From: Chelydra serpentina | Lineage: Eukaryota; Chordata; Testudines; Chelydridae | NCBI GenBank assembly: GCA_037349315.1 | Contig: JBAIAC010000139.1 | Coordinates: forward strand, 312,501 to 376,500 | Length of the DNA: 64,000 nt | Direction: 5' to 3' | Shown here: piece after piece, positions 1 to 13,517 of the stretch | How positions within the stretch are numbered: position 1 is the stretch's first letter | Layout: each line of letters starts with the position of its first letter | The notes under the pieces: generated by a model | Told to the model about the DNA's origin: nothing | The model's input: only the letters and a program-made list of their open reading frames with translations | Databases searched by the model: none | Translations under genes and position numbers: made by a program

Positions 1-330
1 GGAGTGGCCACACAACCAATCAGTATGCACTTCGAAGTATAAACAATTCAGTAGAAAAAATGAACGTTTATGTACGCAACAAATGAAGTAACAGAAGAGT
101 AAAGTGTGTGCTACGGTGTTTGCAGGATAAGGGATGACTTACCCAAATAAGGGTTTTAATACATTTTCAAGTCCAAATGAGTGAGGGAGACGCCCTCTTT
201 ACTAGGAGGCCAAAACCGGTATTGAACATTACAGTCATTTCAGGAATATGGATTCTTTGGGAGAGGTAACAGCAAAAGTATGAAACTAGTACGCCCTACA
301 GACTCAGAAACAGAGAGGCAAAACCCCACA
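1..330. other. No recognisable feature
   Basis: AT-rich sequence with no long open frame, RNA gene or repeat family that I recognise. Confidence 0.4.
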
Positions 331-331
331 T

Positions 332-382
<51 letters not shown>
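331..382 (+). repeat. (CTTT)n microsatellite
   Basis: About thirteen uninterrupted copies of CTTT, read directly from the sequence. Confidence 0.97.
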
Positions 383-727
383 CTTAATCTCATGACTTTT
401 GGGTGCATAATTTATGATTTTTTTCATTCTTGCGGTTGTCACTCTGTCTTGTGGTTGTATATGTATATTTAGTAAAAATTAAAGTAGAACTTTGCCTTTG
501 AGAAGGAGTGCATACGAGGTAGTAGAGGCCCGAGGGCCAGCCTTTTAAAGGTATTTCGGCGACTAATGGTATTTTCAGAAGCATCTTGGTGATTTCAGCC
601 TTTTAAAAATCTGACCTTTAGGAAAACGTGTGGGAACCAAATCCTACACACACTATGAAAAGCACTGGGGTGCTGGGGAGAGAGGAAGAAGACTAAAGTT
701 GACAGAGGTTACATCCCCTCTGCACTA
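383..727. other. No recognisable feature
   Basis: Non-repetitive flank of the tRNA-Glu gene. A short minus-strand open frame here has no recognisable motif and I do not call it. Confidence 0.4.
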
Positions 728-799
728 TTCCCACACTGGGAATTGAACCCAGGCCACCTGGGTGAAAACCAGGAATCCTGACCACTAGACCATATGGGA
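728..799 (-). tRNA. tRNA-Glu (anticodon TTC)
   Basis: Reading the minus strand gives a complete 72-nt cloverleaf. The acceptor TCCCATA pairs with TGTGGGA (one G-U pair). The anticodon stem CCTGG/CCAGG encloses a loop with anticodon TTC. The T arm CTGGG/CCCAG encloses TTCAATT. The sequence closely follows vertebrate tRNA-Glu(TTC). I see no TTTT terminator within about 60 bases downstream on the minus strand, so transcription termination, and hence function, is uncertain. It is not part of a SINE as far as I can see. Confidence 0.88.
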
Positions 800-1640
800 C
801 TGGGCTAACTGGAAACTGAAGAAGTTTTGACACCAACCCAGAAGCTCAGTCAAGTTACATGATCCCAAACAACCAAGTTGTGTCGAAAAGAAAAGAACAA
901 ACATTTCGGATTCAAAGCGAATATTGCCACGCAAAGAGGCAGTGTTTTATGATGGGTGACCCTACCTGCCACTGGTAATATTTCCAGGTATTATTTGCCT
1001 TTCCAGATATGAAGGAAATCCCGCAGTGACAACGTTAAGGACGGTAAATGATGAAGTGCTAAGAGAAAGGAAAGAGCATTTTAAAAAGTGAATCATTGAC
1101 TGGAGTGAGGCTACATTTTCAAGAAGATTGCCAGGAAAGGGCAGAGTCCAGTTCAGGGAATCGGAGCAGCAGATATGACACATTTGTGACCGGCTAGGAG
1201 GCTTCATGCAGACAGAGAAACGGACACGGGATTCTTTTAAACACGACACTCATGCCCGACGATTATAATTTTAGGAGGGGGAAATAGCTAAAATATTCCA
1301 CCGAATCCAGTCAGACAATGCAACGCACCGTTTCCCATTGGGGAGAGTTTTCTTCTCTAGGCATTGGGGGCGAAAAGAGGGAAGTGGGGGGGGGGGAAAG
1401 CCACTCTGCCTCCCCAACCTGTGCAAACGCTGAGGAACGAAACACGGCCCGATGCTTCGGTGGGGCTTGATCCTGAACAGCCATTAAACTTTACTCCCTT
1501 CTCGTTAAAAAGCTGCGAGTCCTTCCGCGGTGGGAAAACACCGGAGAAAAGAATTTCAGGTACTCTTGCAACTTGATGGATGAAGAAGTTGATATTTTAA
1601 AAAAACAACCTACCTCTGTGAGTCTATAAGTCGCCACAGG
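800..1640. other. Unassigned intergenic sequence
   Basis: No gene-like motif, splice-flanked exon or repeat family recognised. A short G run lies near 1387-1396. Confidence 0.35.
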
Positions 1641-1641
1641 A

Positions 1642-1690
1642 CCCTTTGTCGCTTCTACAGATCCAGACTAACACGGCTGCCCCTCGGATA
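1642..1690 (-). repeat. Fragment of fold-back repeat family
   Basis: Matches the terminal part of the fold-back family seen at 53806-54046 and 62035-62150: the gacaaagggtcc end (inverted) and the cagactaacacggctgcccc end. One arm only. Confidence 0.7.
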
Positions 1691-1949
1691 CTTGAAACCT
1701 GTACATCGTTCGTCTAAACGCGACTAACGGCTCGTTCCCCCAGTTCAGTTCCGACTGCCCTTCTCTGACACCTCTGCCCGCCTCAGAGGAGAAACCCTCA
1801 GGGCCGTCCTTCGCAACGGGCTGCTGTCTTGGGCACTTGTTTGCTGCTGAGGAGGGAGCCAGTCCCAGTCTCTGGGCACCCGTGCGCCAAGCATCTGTCC
1901 AGCCGAGCCCAACCTGTCTGCGCACCCTGCATAGACGGTCCCTGAGGAC

Positions 1950-2168
1950 AACATAAGCATCATAGGCCTGGCAGGGACCTCGAGGGGTCGTCTAGTCCAG
2001 ACCCCTGCACTCAGGGCAGGACTAAGTATTATCTAGACCGTCCCTGACGGGTGTTTGTCCAACCTGCTCCTAAACATCCCCAGTGACGGAGACTCCACAA
2101 CCTCCCCGGGCAATTTATTCCAGTGCTTCACCACCCGGAGAGTTAGGAAGTTTTTCCTAATGTGCGAC
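1950..2168 (-). mobile_element. CR1 LINE fragment, 3' part
   Basis: In minus orientation this is the end of a CR1 ORF2 (frame resembling the ...FFTxRxVxxWNxLP... region) followed by the typical 3' UTR. On the plus strand the motif ggtcgtctagtccagacccc is diagnostic of turtle/bird CR1 3' ends. It is 5' truncated and abuts the LTR at 2169. Confidence 0.8.
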
Positions 2169-2740
2169 TGTCATGGAGTATAGGGGAGTCCGGCCCTGCA
2201 CCCCTCTTCCCCGGATTCACTGGGAGTCTCAGCCAGCCAGTAGAACAGAAGGTTTATTAGAGATGCCAGGAACACAATCCAACCAGAGCTTGTCAGTACA
2301 TCCAGGACCCCTCAGTCGGGTCCTTCCGGGGGGCAGGGAGCTTAGACCCCAGCCTGGGGGCTCCCTGCATTTCGCCCCACAGCTCCTAACGGGGCAGGGA
2401 GGCCAGACCCTGTCTGCCTCTCTCCCCTCTTCTCTGGCCAGCTCCAAACTGAAACTCTCCAGCCCCTCCTCCCCCTTTGTCTGCTTCCCGGGCCAGGAGG
2501 TCACCTGATCCCTTTGTTCCAACACCTTCAGCTCTCACCTTTGCCAGGGAGGGGCCGGGGCCATCGGTTGCCAGGAGACCGAGTGTCGGCCCTTCTCTGT
2601 GTCCAGGCCTTTGCCTTCTAGGGCTTTGTAACAATCATGCACCGTTGTCCCACCACCTAGATACTCAAGCACTGCATAGGGAAACCGAGGCACCCACACA
2701 GTACTCAGGGAAACCTTAACAACAGTCCTAGTTCGTCACA
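2169..2740 (-). mobile_element. Solo LTR (family with copies at 19789 and 54100)
   Basis: About 572 bp beginning TGTC and ending CACA on the plus strand, so the minus strand reads TGTGAC...GACA with the TG...CA ends of an LTR. The flanks GCGAC and CCGAC are a 4/5 match to a 5-bp target duplication. A minus-strand polyadenylation-like AATAAA lies in the segment whose plus sequence is gtttattag near 2252. It is highly similar along its length to 54100-54668. No gag or pol is attached, so it is a solo LTR. Confidence 0.75.
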
Positions 2741-2754
2741 CCGACATAAACCCC

Positions 2755-3140
2755 CCTTGTGAAATGTGAAATAACACATTTATTTCAGCTTCGTCGCATG
2801 CATAGAACGGAACACACAGAGGCAGGACGTGTCTGTGCACACAGAAAACCTGGACGCTGCCATACCAATTCGAAGAGGCTATTTAATGTAGATGCGCTGT
2901 TACCACTAAATGTAATGATTTAATTTAGTTGAGCTAGTATTTTCGCTACCAAAGGGTTGTGTTTTTTTTCTCCTGCTGATAACAGCTCGTCTAAATTAAA
3001 TAGCCTCTTAGAATTGGTATGGCAACGTCCACCTTTTCTGTGTGTATCGATACATCTTATTTCTGTGCGTTTCGTTCTCTGCATCCGACCAAGTGGGACT
3101 GTAGCCCATGAACGCTTACGCTGAAATAAATACAAGGACG
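2755..3140. repeat. Fold-back repeat (inverted arms)
   Basis: The left arm (about 2860-2890, ccataccaatt...gaggctattta) is complementary to the right arm (about 2998-3025, taaatagcctc...aattggtatgg). The outer parts carry the aaataaatg and gcatgcat modules found in the other fold-back copies. The centre is about 110 bp of AT-rich sequence. Confidence 0.6.
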
Positions 3141-3313
3141 CCTGTTCTTTTGAATAAACCGCTGCAGCCGATGACCTGGACTCAGTCTCCAGCCCCGGCT
3201 AGTTCTGAGGACTAGCCCCCATAGGAAATAAATACGGTGAAAAGATTGAAATGTCACTAAAGGCTACACGGTGCCCTTGAACGGACCTTCCCGTCACCGG
3301 TCACTGTTCTGCT

Positions 3314-3436
3314 AGGGGGACCAGACAGCAAGTGGGGAAAATCGGGACGGGGGTGAAGGAGTAATAGGAGCCTATATAAGAAAAAAACCCAAATATCGGG
3401 ACTGTCCCTATAAAATCGGGACATCTGGTCACCCCT
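3314..3436 (-). mobile_element. Short hAT-like MITE (GGGTGACCAGA termini)
   Basis: About 123 bp with complementary ends (aggggaccagacag / catctggtcacccct allowing mismatches) and an internal tatataggctcc core. It is the same family as 29056-29186, where an exact 8-bp TSD is visible, and 63805-63926. Confidence 0.75.
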
Positions 3437-3461
3437 CCTGAACACACAGAGAGCTTGTTTT

Positions 3462-3615
3462 TTAGGGGAAAGGGTTTGAGCACTGGCCTGCTAAACCCAG
3501 GGTTGTGAGTTCAATCCTTGAGGGGGCCATTTAGCGATCTGGGGCAAAAATCCGTCAGGGGAGAGTACCTGGTCCTGCTAGTGAAGGCAGGGGACTGGAC
3601 CCCATGAGCAGGCAT
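3462..3615 (+). mobile_element. CryI-type tRNA-derived SINE, diverged
   Basis: Contains the tRNA-like block gggtttgagcactggcctgc, then aaacccagggttgtgagttc and the gagggggccatttag body. This is the head and body of the turtle CryI SINE, with a degraded 3' half compared with the copy at 38073. Confidence 0.8.
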
Positions 3616-3879
3616 CTCTCCGGTTATTATTACTAGCCAGAGCAAACGCGGACAGAAATACCAGGACACTCTGGTGTGAATAAAGCAAATAGCGACGTGG
3701 CCCTGGCAAGTCAAACGTCTCCCTGGGCTTGTGACTGATCTCAATCAAAACCACTTTTGTGCCGGGCTCTGCCCTGGGGATATTGACCCCCCAGCCAGGC
3801 AGCAGCAAAGGGAATTGGGAAACTCTTGGCTTCCTCCTTCTGCTCCTTTCAATCCCCCCATCCTCCTCCTCCTCCCCCC

Positions 3880-4200
3880 TCTCTAGGGCCGCTCGCCTCT
3901 TCCCAGCCCCCCCCCCCGGTGGGGGGGGGGGGGGGGGGGGGTCCATGCAGCGGCTCTGGAGCCGGGGGGAGCCGCTGTGTCCAGCCAGGGCTGCAGCCCG
4001 GGTCGGTTTTTGCAGACACAGGAAGGGGCTGGAGGAAGGAGGCAGGAGAACAAAGCCCAGAGCCCGGACCGGACGTGATCTGGGGTGGGGGGGCCCTTGA
4101 GCAGCTGCTGCTCCCCCCCAGGGGGTCTGTGCTGGGGGGAGCCCCTCATGAACCCCTCCCTGCCCGGCCGGGGGGGCTTGCCCCAGCTGGGAGCCTGCAG
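3880..4200 (+). promoter_or_regulatory. GC/CpG-rich block, candidate promoter and exon 1 of ZNF gene 1
   Basis: A CpG-rich segment upstream of the KRAB-A exon, on the right strand and distance for a KRAB-ZNF promoter. It ends at 4200 in front of a consensus donor GTGAGT (4201-4206). It includes a C11-GGT-G21 run (3907-3941) that could form a hairpin or a G-quadruplex. An ATG at 4148 would reach the donor in a phase that does not join in frame to the KRAB exon at 5779, so if this is an exon it is probably non-coding. Inference only. Confidence 0.35.
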
Positions 4201-4206
4201 GTGAGT

Positions 4207-7087
<2,881 letters not shown>

Positions 7088-7557
7088 GATATGATAGAGG
7101 TATATAAAATCATGAGTGGTGTGGAGAAAGTGGATAAGGAAAAGTTATTTACTTGTTCCCATAATAGAAGAACTAGGGGCCACCCAATGAAATTAGTGGG
7201 CAGCAGGTTGAAAACAAATAAAAGGAAGTTCTTCTTCACCCAGCGCACAGTCAACCTGTGGAACTCCTTGCCGGAGGAGGCTGTGAAGGCTAGGACTATA
7301 ACAGGGTTTAAAAGAGAACTAGATACATTCATGGAGGTTAAGTCCATTGATGGCTATTAACCAGGATGGGTAAGGAATGGTGTCCCTAGCCTCTGTTTGT
7401 CAGAGGGGGGTGATGGATGGCAGGAGAGAGATCACTTGATCATTACCTGTTAGGTCCACTCACTCCAGGTCACCTGGCATTGGCCACTGTCGGTGGACAG
7501 GATACTGGGCTGGATGGACCTTTGGTCTGACCCAGTACGGGCTTTCTTATGTTCTCT
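7088..7557 (+). mobile_element. CR1 LINE, 3' 470 bp
   Basis: Encodes the C-terminal end of CR1 ORF2 (ending ...[17 protein letters not shown]), followed by a CR1 3' UTR ending in cttatgttct. It is 5' truncated. It lies in the intron just upstream of the ZNF linker exon, in the sense orientation. A close relative is at 33905. Confidence 0.92.
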
Positions 7558-7625
7558 TCCCTGCAGGCTCCTGGGAGCTGTGAGTTGTATTTGTCACATT
7601 CTCCTGTGTTCTTTCCCTCGAGCAG

Positions 7626-7727
7626 GGTTTCCAGTTCCCAAAACTGACGTGATCACCCCAACTAGAACGAGGCGAGGAGCCCCGGGTCCCACGGCTCCGA
7701 ATCCAGAAGCAAGAGAGCTCATGAAAG
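7626..7727 (+). CDS. Linker exon of ZNF gene 1 (KRAB-adjacent module)
   Basis: A 102-bp exon with acceptor gagcag and donor GTGACT, phase 1 in and phase 1 out, so it joins KRAB-A to the finger exon in frame. It starts GFPVPKTDV, like the paralogous exons at 35713-35826 and 30378-30491 (GFPVSKPEV). The middle (TPTRTRRGAPGPTAPNP) is unlike the paralogues (...[15 protein letters not shown]...) but fits a +1 reading of the same DNA. The end (EARELMKG) realigns. The best explanation is two compensating single-base indels. It lacks the final TCP codons found in the paralogues. Confidence 0.75.
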
Positions 7728-8063
7728 GTGACTGCAGGGGGGAGGAATCAATCGTTCATCCAAGTCAAAAACTCTCAGTGTCTGAAGGAAACTGTGGGGA
7801 TTCCCTACAAAGACCTTGTGAGCCCCCAACATTGTTCAGATGTCGCTCCTCCTCACCCTGACTGACCCTGGCAATGGCTCCCTCCTGGCCTCTCTTCCCA
7901 CTGAGTATTTTGATGGGTTAAGGGGGCAGAACTGATCCCTCCTATGGGGAAGGATTGGGGGAATTCTGTTCCTGATTTCCTTCCCAGGTCTCCAGATGTT
8001 ACTTGGGTTTGTTCTCCCCTTTCCCATTCCTGTTTCTGAGGTTTCGGTCTCTTTCCCTGCTAG

Positions 8064-9439
8064 GTGTTGGGATGGAGAGTGAGAAGGAGAAGCAGAATCC
8101 TCCGGAGGAAGATGCCGAACCGGTGGAAACACAGCGGGTGTCATTGCAAAACTCCAAAGGGAAGGTGGCCATGAGTCGTGACCGGGGAAAAACCTGTGAG
8201 AAACAGCTTAGACCCGAGAGGCGGAAGGGAAACAAGCCAGGGAAGAGAGGGGGTAAATCCGTCAATTGTTGGGAAACGCACAAAGACCTCCATGAAACCC
8301 CAGCCCAGCAGAGAATCCTCACGGAAGAGAGAAAAAACACATGTACCGAGTGTGGGAAAAACTTCAGTAACCGCTCAGGCCTTATTAAGCACGAGAGAAT
8401 CCACACTGGGGAGAGGCCGTATGAATGCCGGGTGTGCGGGAAAAACTTCCCTCGGAGCTCCCACTTTATCATACATCAGAGAACGCACACGGGAGAGCGG
8501 CCCTATGAATGCGGGGAGTGTGGGAAAACCTTCAGTAACCACTCAGACCTCACTCGACATCAGAGAACCCACACAGGGGAGCGGCCCTATGAATGCCGTG
8601 AGTGTGGGAAAACCTTCAGTTACCGCTTAGCCCTCATTGAACATCAGCGAATCCACACGGGGGAAAGACCTTATGAATGCAGTGAGTGCGGGAAAACCTT
8701 CAGTTACCGCTCAGATCTGATCAGGCATCAGAAAACCCACACAGGAGAGAGACCCTATGAATGCAGTGAGTGCGGGAAAACCTTCGCTGACAGATCCGCC
8801 CTTATTAATCATCAGAAAATCCACATGGAGGAGAGACCCTACGAATGCAGTGAGTGCGGGAAAAGCTTCAGTTACCGCTCAGACCTGACTACGCATCAAC
8901 GAACCCACACAGGAGAGCGACCCTATGAATGCAGTGAGTGCGGGAAACGCTTCCGGCAGAGCTCACACCGCATTCGACATCAGAAAATCCACACGGGAGA
9001 GAGGCCCTACACGTGCGCCGAGTGCGGGAAATGCTTCGCTGACAGTTCCGTCCTGATTACGCATCAGAGAATCCACACAGGGGAGAGACCCTATAAATGC
9101 GGGGAGTGCGGGAAAACCTTCGCTGACAGCTCGGCCCTTATTAGACATCAGAGGATCCACACGGAAGAGAGACCCTATAGATGCGCTGAATGCGGGAAAG
9201 GTTTCCATCAGCGCTCAGCTCTGACCAGCCATCACAGAATCTGCAAGGGAGCTAAACACCGGAAAACCTTCTCTAGGGCTGACCAAATATATATTTTTAC
9301 TAATTCCCACCTAGTGCCTGTTGCCACCGTTTGTGGTCCCTCAGCTACGCCAGGTGATTTACCTGCATTTGCCTTTTGCAGCTCAACCTTTGGGGTTAGT
9401 CCCAGGGTCCTTTCTTTCAGCCCCTTTTCCTCAGAGTAA
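8064..9439 (+). CDS. C2H2 zinc-finger exon of ZNF gene 1 (11 fingers)
   Basis: The exon begins after the acceptor ctgctag at 8062-8063, with phase joining the linker exon; the internal Met is at 8072. A ~90-residue charged spacer ([19 protein letters not shown]...) is followed by eleven tandem C2H2 fingers of the CxECGKxF..H..H type with HTGERPYEC linkers. Two linkers are altered, HMEERPYEC between fingers 6 and 7 and HTEERPYRC between 10 and 11. Finger 11 ends HHRIC, making it C2HC. The array should bind DNA in the nucleus, and with the KRAB box act as a repressor. After the last finger the frame runs ~65 codons through sequence that is 3' UTR in paralogue gene 2, suggesting loss of the ancestral stop. 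Stop TAA at 9437-9439. Confidence 0.92.
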
Positions 9440-9462
9440 GCCCCTTCGTTTTCAGTTTAAAC

Positions 9463-9756
9463 CAGGGATCTCAAACTCAAATCACCACGAGGGCCACACG
9501 AGAACTAGTAAATTGGCCCGAGGGCCGCATCGCTGAAACCTTTTCATACAAGGATACAAAAGTATTGTCAAAAATGAAGAGTAACGGAGTAGTCTATTAA
9601 AAGTCAATGTATTCACTTGTAAAAAACTGTAATGCAAAGAGGGGTTTTAATAAAATATAAACACTCGGTAATGTTTGGAGCTTGGCTGCCCGTGGAGTCG
9701 GCGTCTATGGCGGGCCGCAGGAAATAACCTCGCGGGCCGCGTGTTTGAGACCCCTG
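9463..9756 (+). mobile_element. hAT MITE, ~295-bp family, copy 1
   Basis: Terminal inverted repeats CAGGGATCTCAAAC... and ...GTTTGAGACCCCTG, with an exact 8-bp TSD GTTTAAAC at 9455-9462 and 9757-9764. Inserted just after the stop codon of ZNF gene 1. Two further copies are at 39279 and 45884. No transposase is encoded. Confidence 0.93.
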
Positions 9757-11240
9757 GTTTAAACCAATTTTTACCGAAAAAATCCTGGGTTCTACAAAAA
9801 GTATTATTTGTTTTTTTCCCCCTGATTTTCCCCCTACTTTTGTATCCTTCAGATGTATAAAAAAATAACTTGTTTTATTAGGAAAATACAAGACATGGCA
9901 TGAGCTAGATGTAGTACGAGAATACATGCGTCTGTGCGTTGCCGCAAAGCGGCCTGATGAAGTAAAGTGATGTATTCGTCTAGAAGATACACGCAATAAA
10001 CGAACAGGCTCTGAACGGACTGATGAATCTCATGCCCCTCGCGTAGACATTTCAAGCGGTTAGCAGATAATGGTTTAAAGATCTGACCCACTAAAATTGG
10101 AAGAAAATGAAAATCTGCCTCAGATTACGTGTCAGGACACAAGTACGTATTCAAATGTTTTAAACAAACCAAAACAGGAAAGGATGAAGTTGAGTGTGTG
10201 CGCTCCAAATGGTGCGGCCCAATTATTACATGTAAATATTTATAGGCTAATAGTTCTTAGTCTACACCAATAAACTGTTTATTCAAATGACAAGTTTTAT
10301 TTGGGGACTAGAGATATTATTGTCTTAAACTCAGAAGTGGCATTATGTTTTGGGCTCTGTTTTAGTTCCTGCAGCAAACCACCTTGATTTCCATTCATCA
10401 AAGCATTAAGCTACTGAATACTTTTGTCCCCTGTCCTGCTGTCCACCAAAATAAACCCCAATATTTACCCAGAAAAATTATTTTCCACCGATTTTTCACC
10501 TGTTTTGGTTGTCGCAGTAATAAACACCGATACATTCCCGGGAAAAATTAAATAAAATAACAACCGAACACAAAGGGTCCTACCTTTTTGGTCGTGGGAG
10601 TGTGTGTCCCAACTACCGTCAATCCCAGGTGGTAATCGTGGCTAGCTACATCGGGTTAAAATCTCCCTGGGCCTCATCTCCACTCCGATTTTCCATGGAG
10701 TTAGCTGGCTTGGGCTAGCTGTCCTGATGTAAAAACACAACTGTTTGTGCAGTGAAGACGCAGCCCATGTATAGCGGCCAGGGTTGTGTAGCACATTTCC
10801 TCATGACTTGACCTAGCCTCTATCGCTGTTCCTAGTCTGTCTAAACAGACCCGGGGCACATATTTCTACTTTTCCTCCCACTACAAAGCAGTCACTCGCC
10901 TCACCGAGTTCTGCTGGTTGCTGAACAGCGGTTAATTTTAGTACCGTTTTTCTCATCTAAAATAGATTTAAACAGGGGCAGAGGCATGTAAAAAATGTCA
11001 TTTCAGCCTCTCTTAACACCAGAGGGAACTGGGACGAATCAAAGGAATTCCCCCCTTTCCCCATCATCCCCGCAGTGTTACCCCGCATGCTGAGTCCATC
11101 TCCTTCACTTTCTGCTTGCCCAAAGTGGGCGGTGATGTCGTTTTCCCAGGTCTCTGTGCTTGGGAATGGTGCTCTGATTTCTTTGATCCCAAATCCGACT
11201 CGTAGGCCGGGAGATGAAAGTGTCACAGACTTTAAATAAG
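9757..11240 (+). other. 3' flank of ZNF gene 1, duplicated downstream of gene 2
   Basis: The 10640-10980 part aligns with 19390-19720, and 11060-11230 with 20505-20700, showing that the gene 1/gene 2 duplication included about 2 kb of 3' flank. AATAAA-like signals occur (for example near 10269) but I cannot pick the one used. 9765-10600 has no counterpart near gene 2 and no recognised content. Confidence 0.6.
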
Positions 11241-12185
11241 ACTTTTCTTTCTTATTTTCATTTTACAGACTTTAAAGGGCAATTTGCATTGACCTCAAAC
11301 AAAGTGAGGTCGTGCCGAGTTTAAACCCCCGTTTCCACGTAATAGCAAAACCACTTCCGGCAACAGCTGGGATTGTTTGCAGATGGGAACATTGGTATTG
11401 TGACGCTGAAAACGTTCGTAAATAACTCGACCCCATAATAATGAGACCGCGCTGAGTGAAGTCAGTTTGAACGGACCACGTTCTGCGTCATCAGATGTAA
11501 CCTGCGCTCGAATTTTACTTAATACGAATCTGAAAATGTCGTATCCCCCTCTGGGTTTCCCCTCTCTATTTGGTCACATAACTGGATATTCATTCTGCTT
11601 GTGCTCTCATATCTCTGTTAGTCTCTACGGTGCTCAAGCAACTGGGCAAAGAAAATTGTTTCCGAGCCGGGTTAGTCTGTGTCAGCAGAAAGAAGAGGCG
11701 TCCTTGCGGCACCGTAGAGACCAACACATGTAATTTCAGCTGAAGCTTTCGTGAGTTGTGTGTCGGTGTGAAAGGGAGGAGGGGGATGAAACAGCCGCGC
11801 GGTGGCACCGCAAGCCAAGGGACGAGCCTCCGAACGGCCCCTCACGAAAATTGAATTACTCCGTTCAACCGGCGCTAAAGAGAGATTTGGTTCTTCCAAG
11901 GAGACATTGGGGTTTTAGGCCCCCCCGAAAGCTGACGCCCAAGTCAAGGGGTGAGTCTCTAGGGTGCCACACGGACTCCTCGTTGTTTTCGCCGACACAC
12001 GGCGACTCCGCTGAAACTCGGGAAATCAGGACACTCGGTCAGGCCTAGGGGGTTCAGGCTCCTTTATCGCTCTGTAACAAAGCGGCCTTGATTCCCAGGA
12101 AGGGGGAGAGAAAAAGGCCTGAATTTTTCCGGGCGCGGCCTCTTTTTTGAGCCGCTGTCCGGGCAAACAAGAGCCGATGTTCGGG
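11241..12185. other. Unassigned intergenic sequence with a fold-back fragment
   Basis: At about 11617-11760 there are diverged modules of the fold-back family (tctacggtgc / gcaccgtaga, and gctttcgtgagttg). The remainder is unrecognised. Confidence 0.45.
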
Positions 12186-12187
12186 TG

Positions 12188-12372
12188 ATCATAGAGTCAT
12201 GACATCAGGGTGGGAAGGGACCTCAGGAGGTCATCTAGCCCCACCCCCTGCTCAAAGCAGGACCAAGCCCCAATTTTTGCCCCAGATCCCCAAATGGCCC
12301 CCTCAAGGATTGAACTCACAGCCCTGGGTTTAGCAGGCCAATGCTCAAACCACCGAGCTATCCCCCGCCCCC
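12188..12372 (-). mobile_element. CryI tRNA-derived SINE
   Basis: Read on the minus strand: tRNA-like head (ggatagctcggtggtttgag, then cattggcctgctaaaccc), body gagggggccatttgggg, and the CR1-like tail agatgacctcctgaggtccc. Nearly full length, with about the same structure as 37429 and 38073. Confidence 0.9.
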
Positions 12373-12399
12373 CGGCAAGTGTGAAAAATCGGGACAGGG

Positions 12400-12870
12400 G
12401 GTACCCCTCCCCTTCCCCCAGCTCTCCCCCTCCCCCCTCCAGTGAGTACCCCTCCCCTTCCCCCAGCTCTCCCCCTCCCCCCTCCAGTGAGTACCCCTCC
12501 CCTTCCCCCAGCTCTCCCCCTCCCCCCTCCAGTGAGTACCCCTCCCCTTCCCCCAGCTCTCCCCCTCCCCCCTCCAGTGAGTAGCCCGCCCCTTCCCCCG
12601 GCTCTCCCCCCTCCAGTGAGTACCCCTCCCCTTCCCCCGGCTCTCCCCCCTCCCCCCTCCAGTGAGTACCCCTCCCCTTCCCCCAGCTCTCCCCCTCCCC
12701 CCTCCAGTGAGTACCCCTCCCCTTCCCCCAGCTCTCCCCCTCCCCCCTCCAGTGAGTAGCCCGCCCCTTCCCCCTCCCCCCTCCAGTGAGTACCCCTCCC
12801 CTACCCCCGGCTCTCCCCCCTCCCCCCTCCAGTGAGTACCCCTCCCCTTCCCCCAGCTCTCCCCCCTCCC
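12400..12870 (+). repeat. 45-bp CT-rich minisatellite
   Basis: About ten copies of a 45-bp unit built from ctccccttcccccagctctc, then ccctcccccctcca and gtgagtacc, with some shortened units near 12595-12640 and 12770. Long proline/serine open frames here simply translate the repeat, because 45 is divisible by three. Confidence 0.95.
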
Positions 12871-12965
12871 TTCCCCCTCTCCTCTTGGGGGGAACCTGGC
12901 CTATGGCACCATGCCGGCCCCCCTAAGGCGGATTTTCTCGGGTTCAAGGAGTGTCTCAACCCCCC

Positions 12966-13495
12966 TGCGTGGGGCCCGTAACGCACCATTACCCGCTCCC
13001 TGAGATTCCTTCGGAGTCAACTCACCCCTCACTGAGCCCTGGAGACCCCTGGCATGTACACGCCACCAGCGCGCTGGCAATCCCCCTGGCGAGAACGCGC
13101 CCTGGTGCCCTGTCACGGACACAACCTACAACACTCGGCACGGAAATGGGGCAGACTCGGTTCTTCTTCCCGTGCACCTCTCTGCAAACCACAGTCACGG
13201 CTCTGCAGAGCTTCTCCAACTCATCCCTGCGCCGTTCAGTTACAGCGACAGCCGACCCAGGGCACACCGCTGGAGGGGGTGCGGATACATGCCGGGATTC
13301 CCGTCTGTAGAACGCAACACAAACAGTGACACGTTCTTAGTCCTTCCTCGTAGATATTATCGATTCATCGATTAAGAGGCCAGGAGAGACTATTTGGTCA
13401 TCTAATCAGACCTCCTGTACAACAGGCCGTAGAATTTCACCCAGTTACTGCTGTACGGAGCTGAATACCTTGTGTTGGACGACATCATCTTCCAG
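12966..13495 (+). repeat. Inverted segmental duplicate, copy 1
   Basis: Complementary to 40080-40437 plus 41185-41330, with high identity over about 500 bp, including the gaacgcaacacaaacagtga and cccgtgcacctctctgcaaa blocks. The 40-kb copy is split by a CR1; this one is unsplit. Confidence 0.9.
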
Positions 13496-13517
13496 AAAGG
13501 TGTCCGGCCTTGACTTT

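Noticed and set aside
4148..4200. ATG at 4148 as start of ZNF gene 1
   Set aside because: Its phase at the 4200 donor does not match the KRAB-A exon at 5779; joining them gives an early stop.
8178..8630. Alternative-frame proteins over the zinc-finger exons (also at 18618, 18482, 8963, 34721)
   Set aside because: Shadow frames produced by the finger repeat period of 84 bp.
12210..12759. Pro/Ser repeat protein
   Set aside because: A 45-bp repeat read in frame; no flanking coding sequence.
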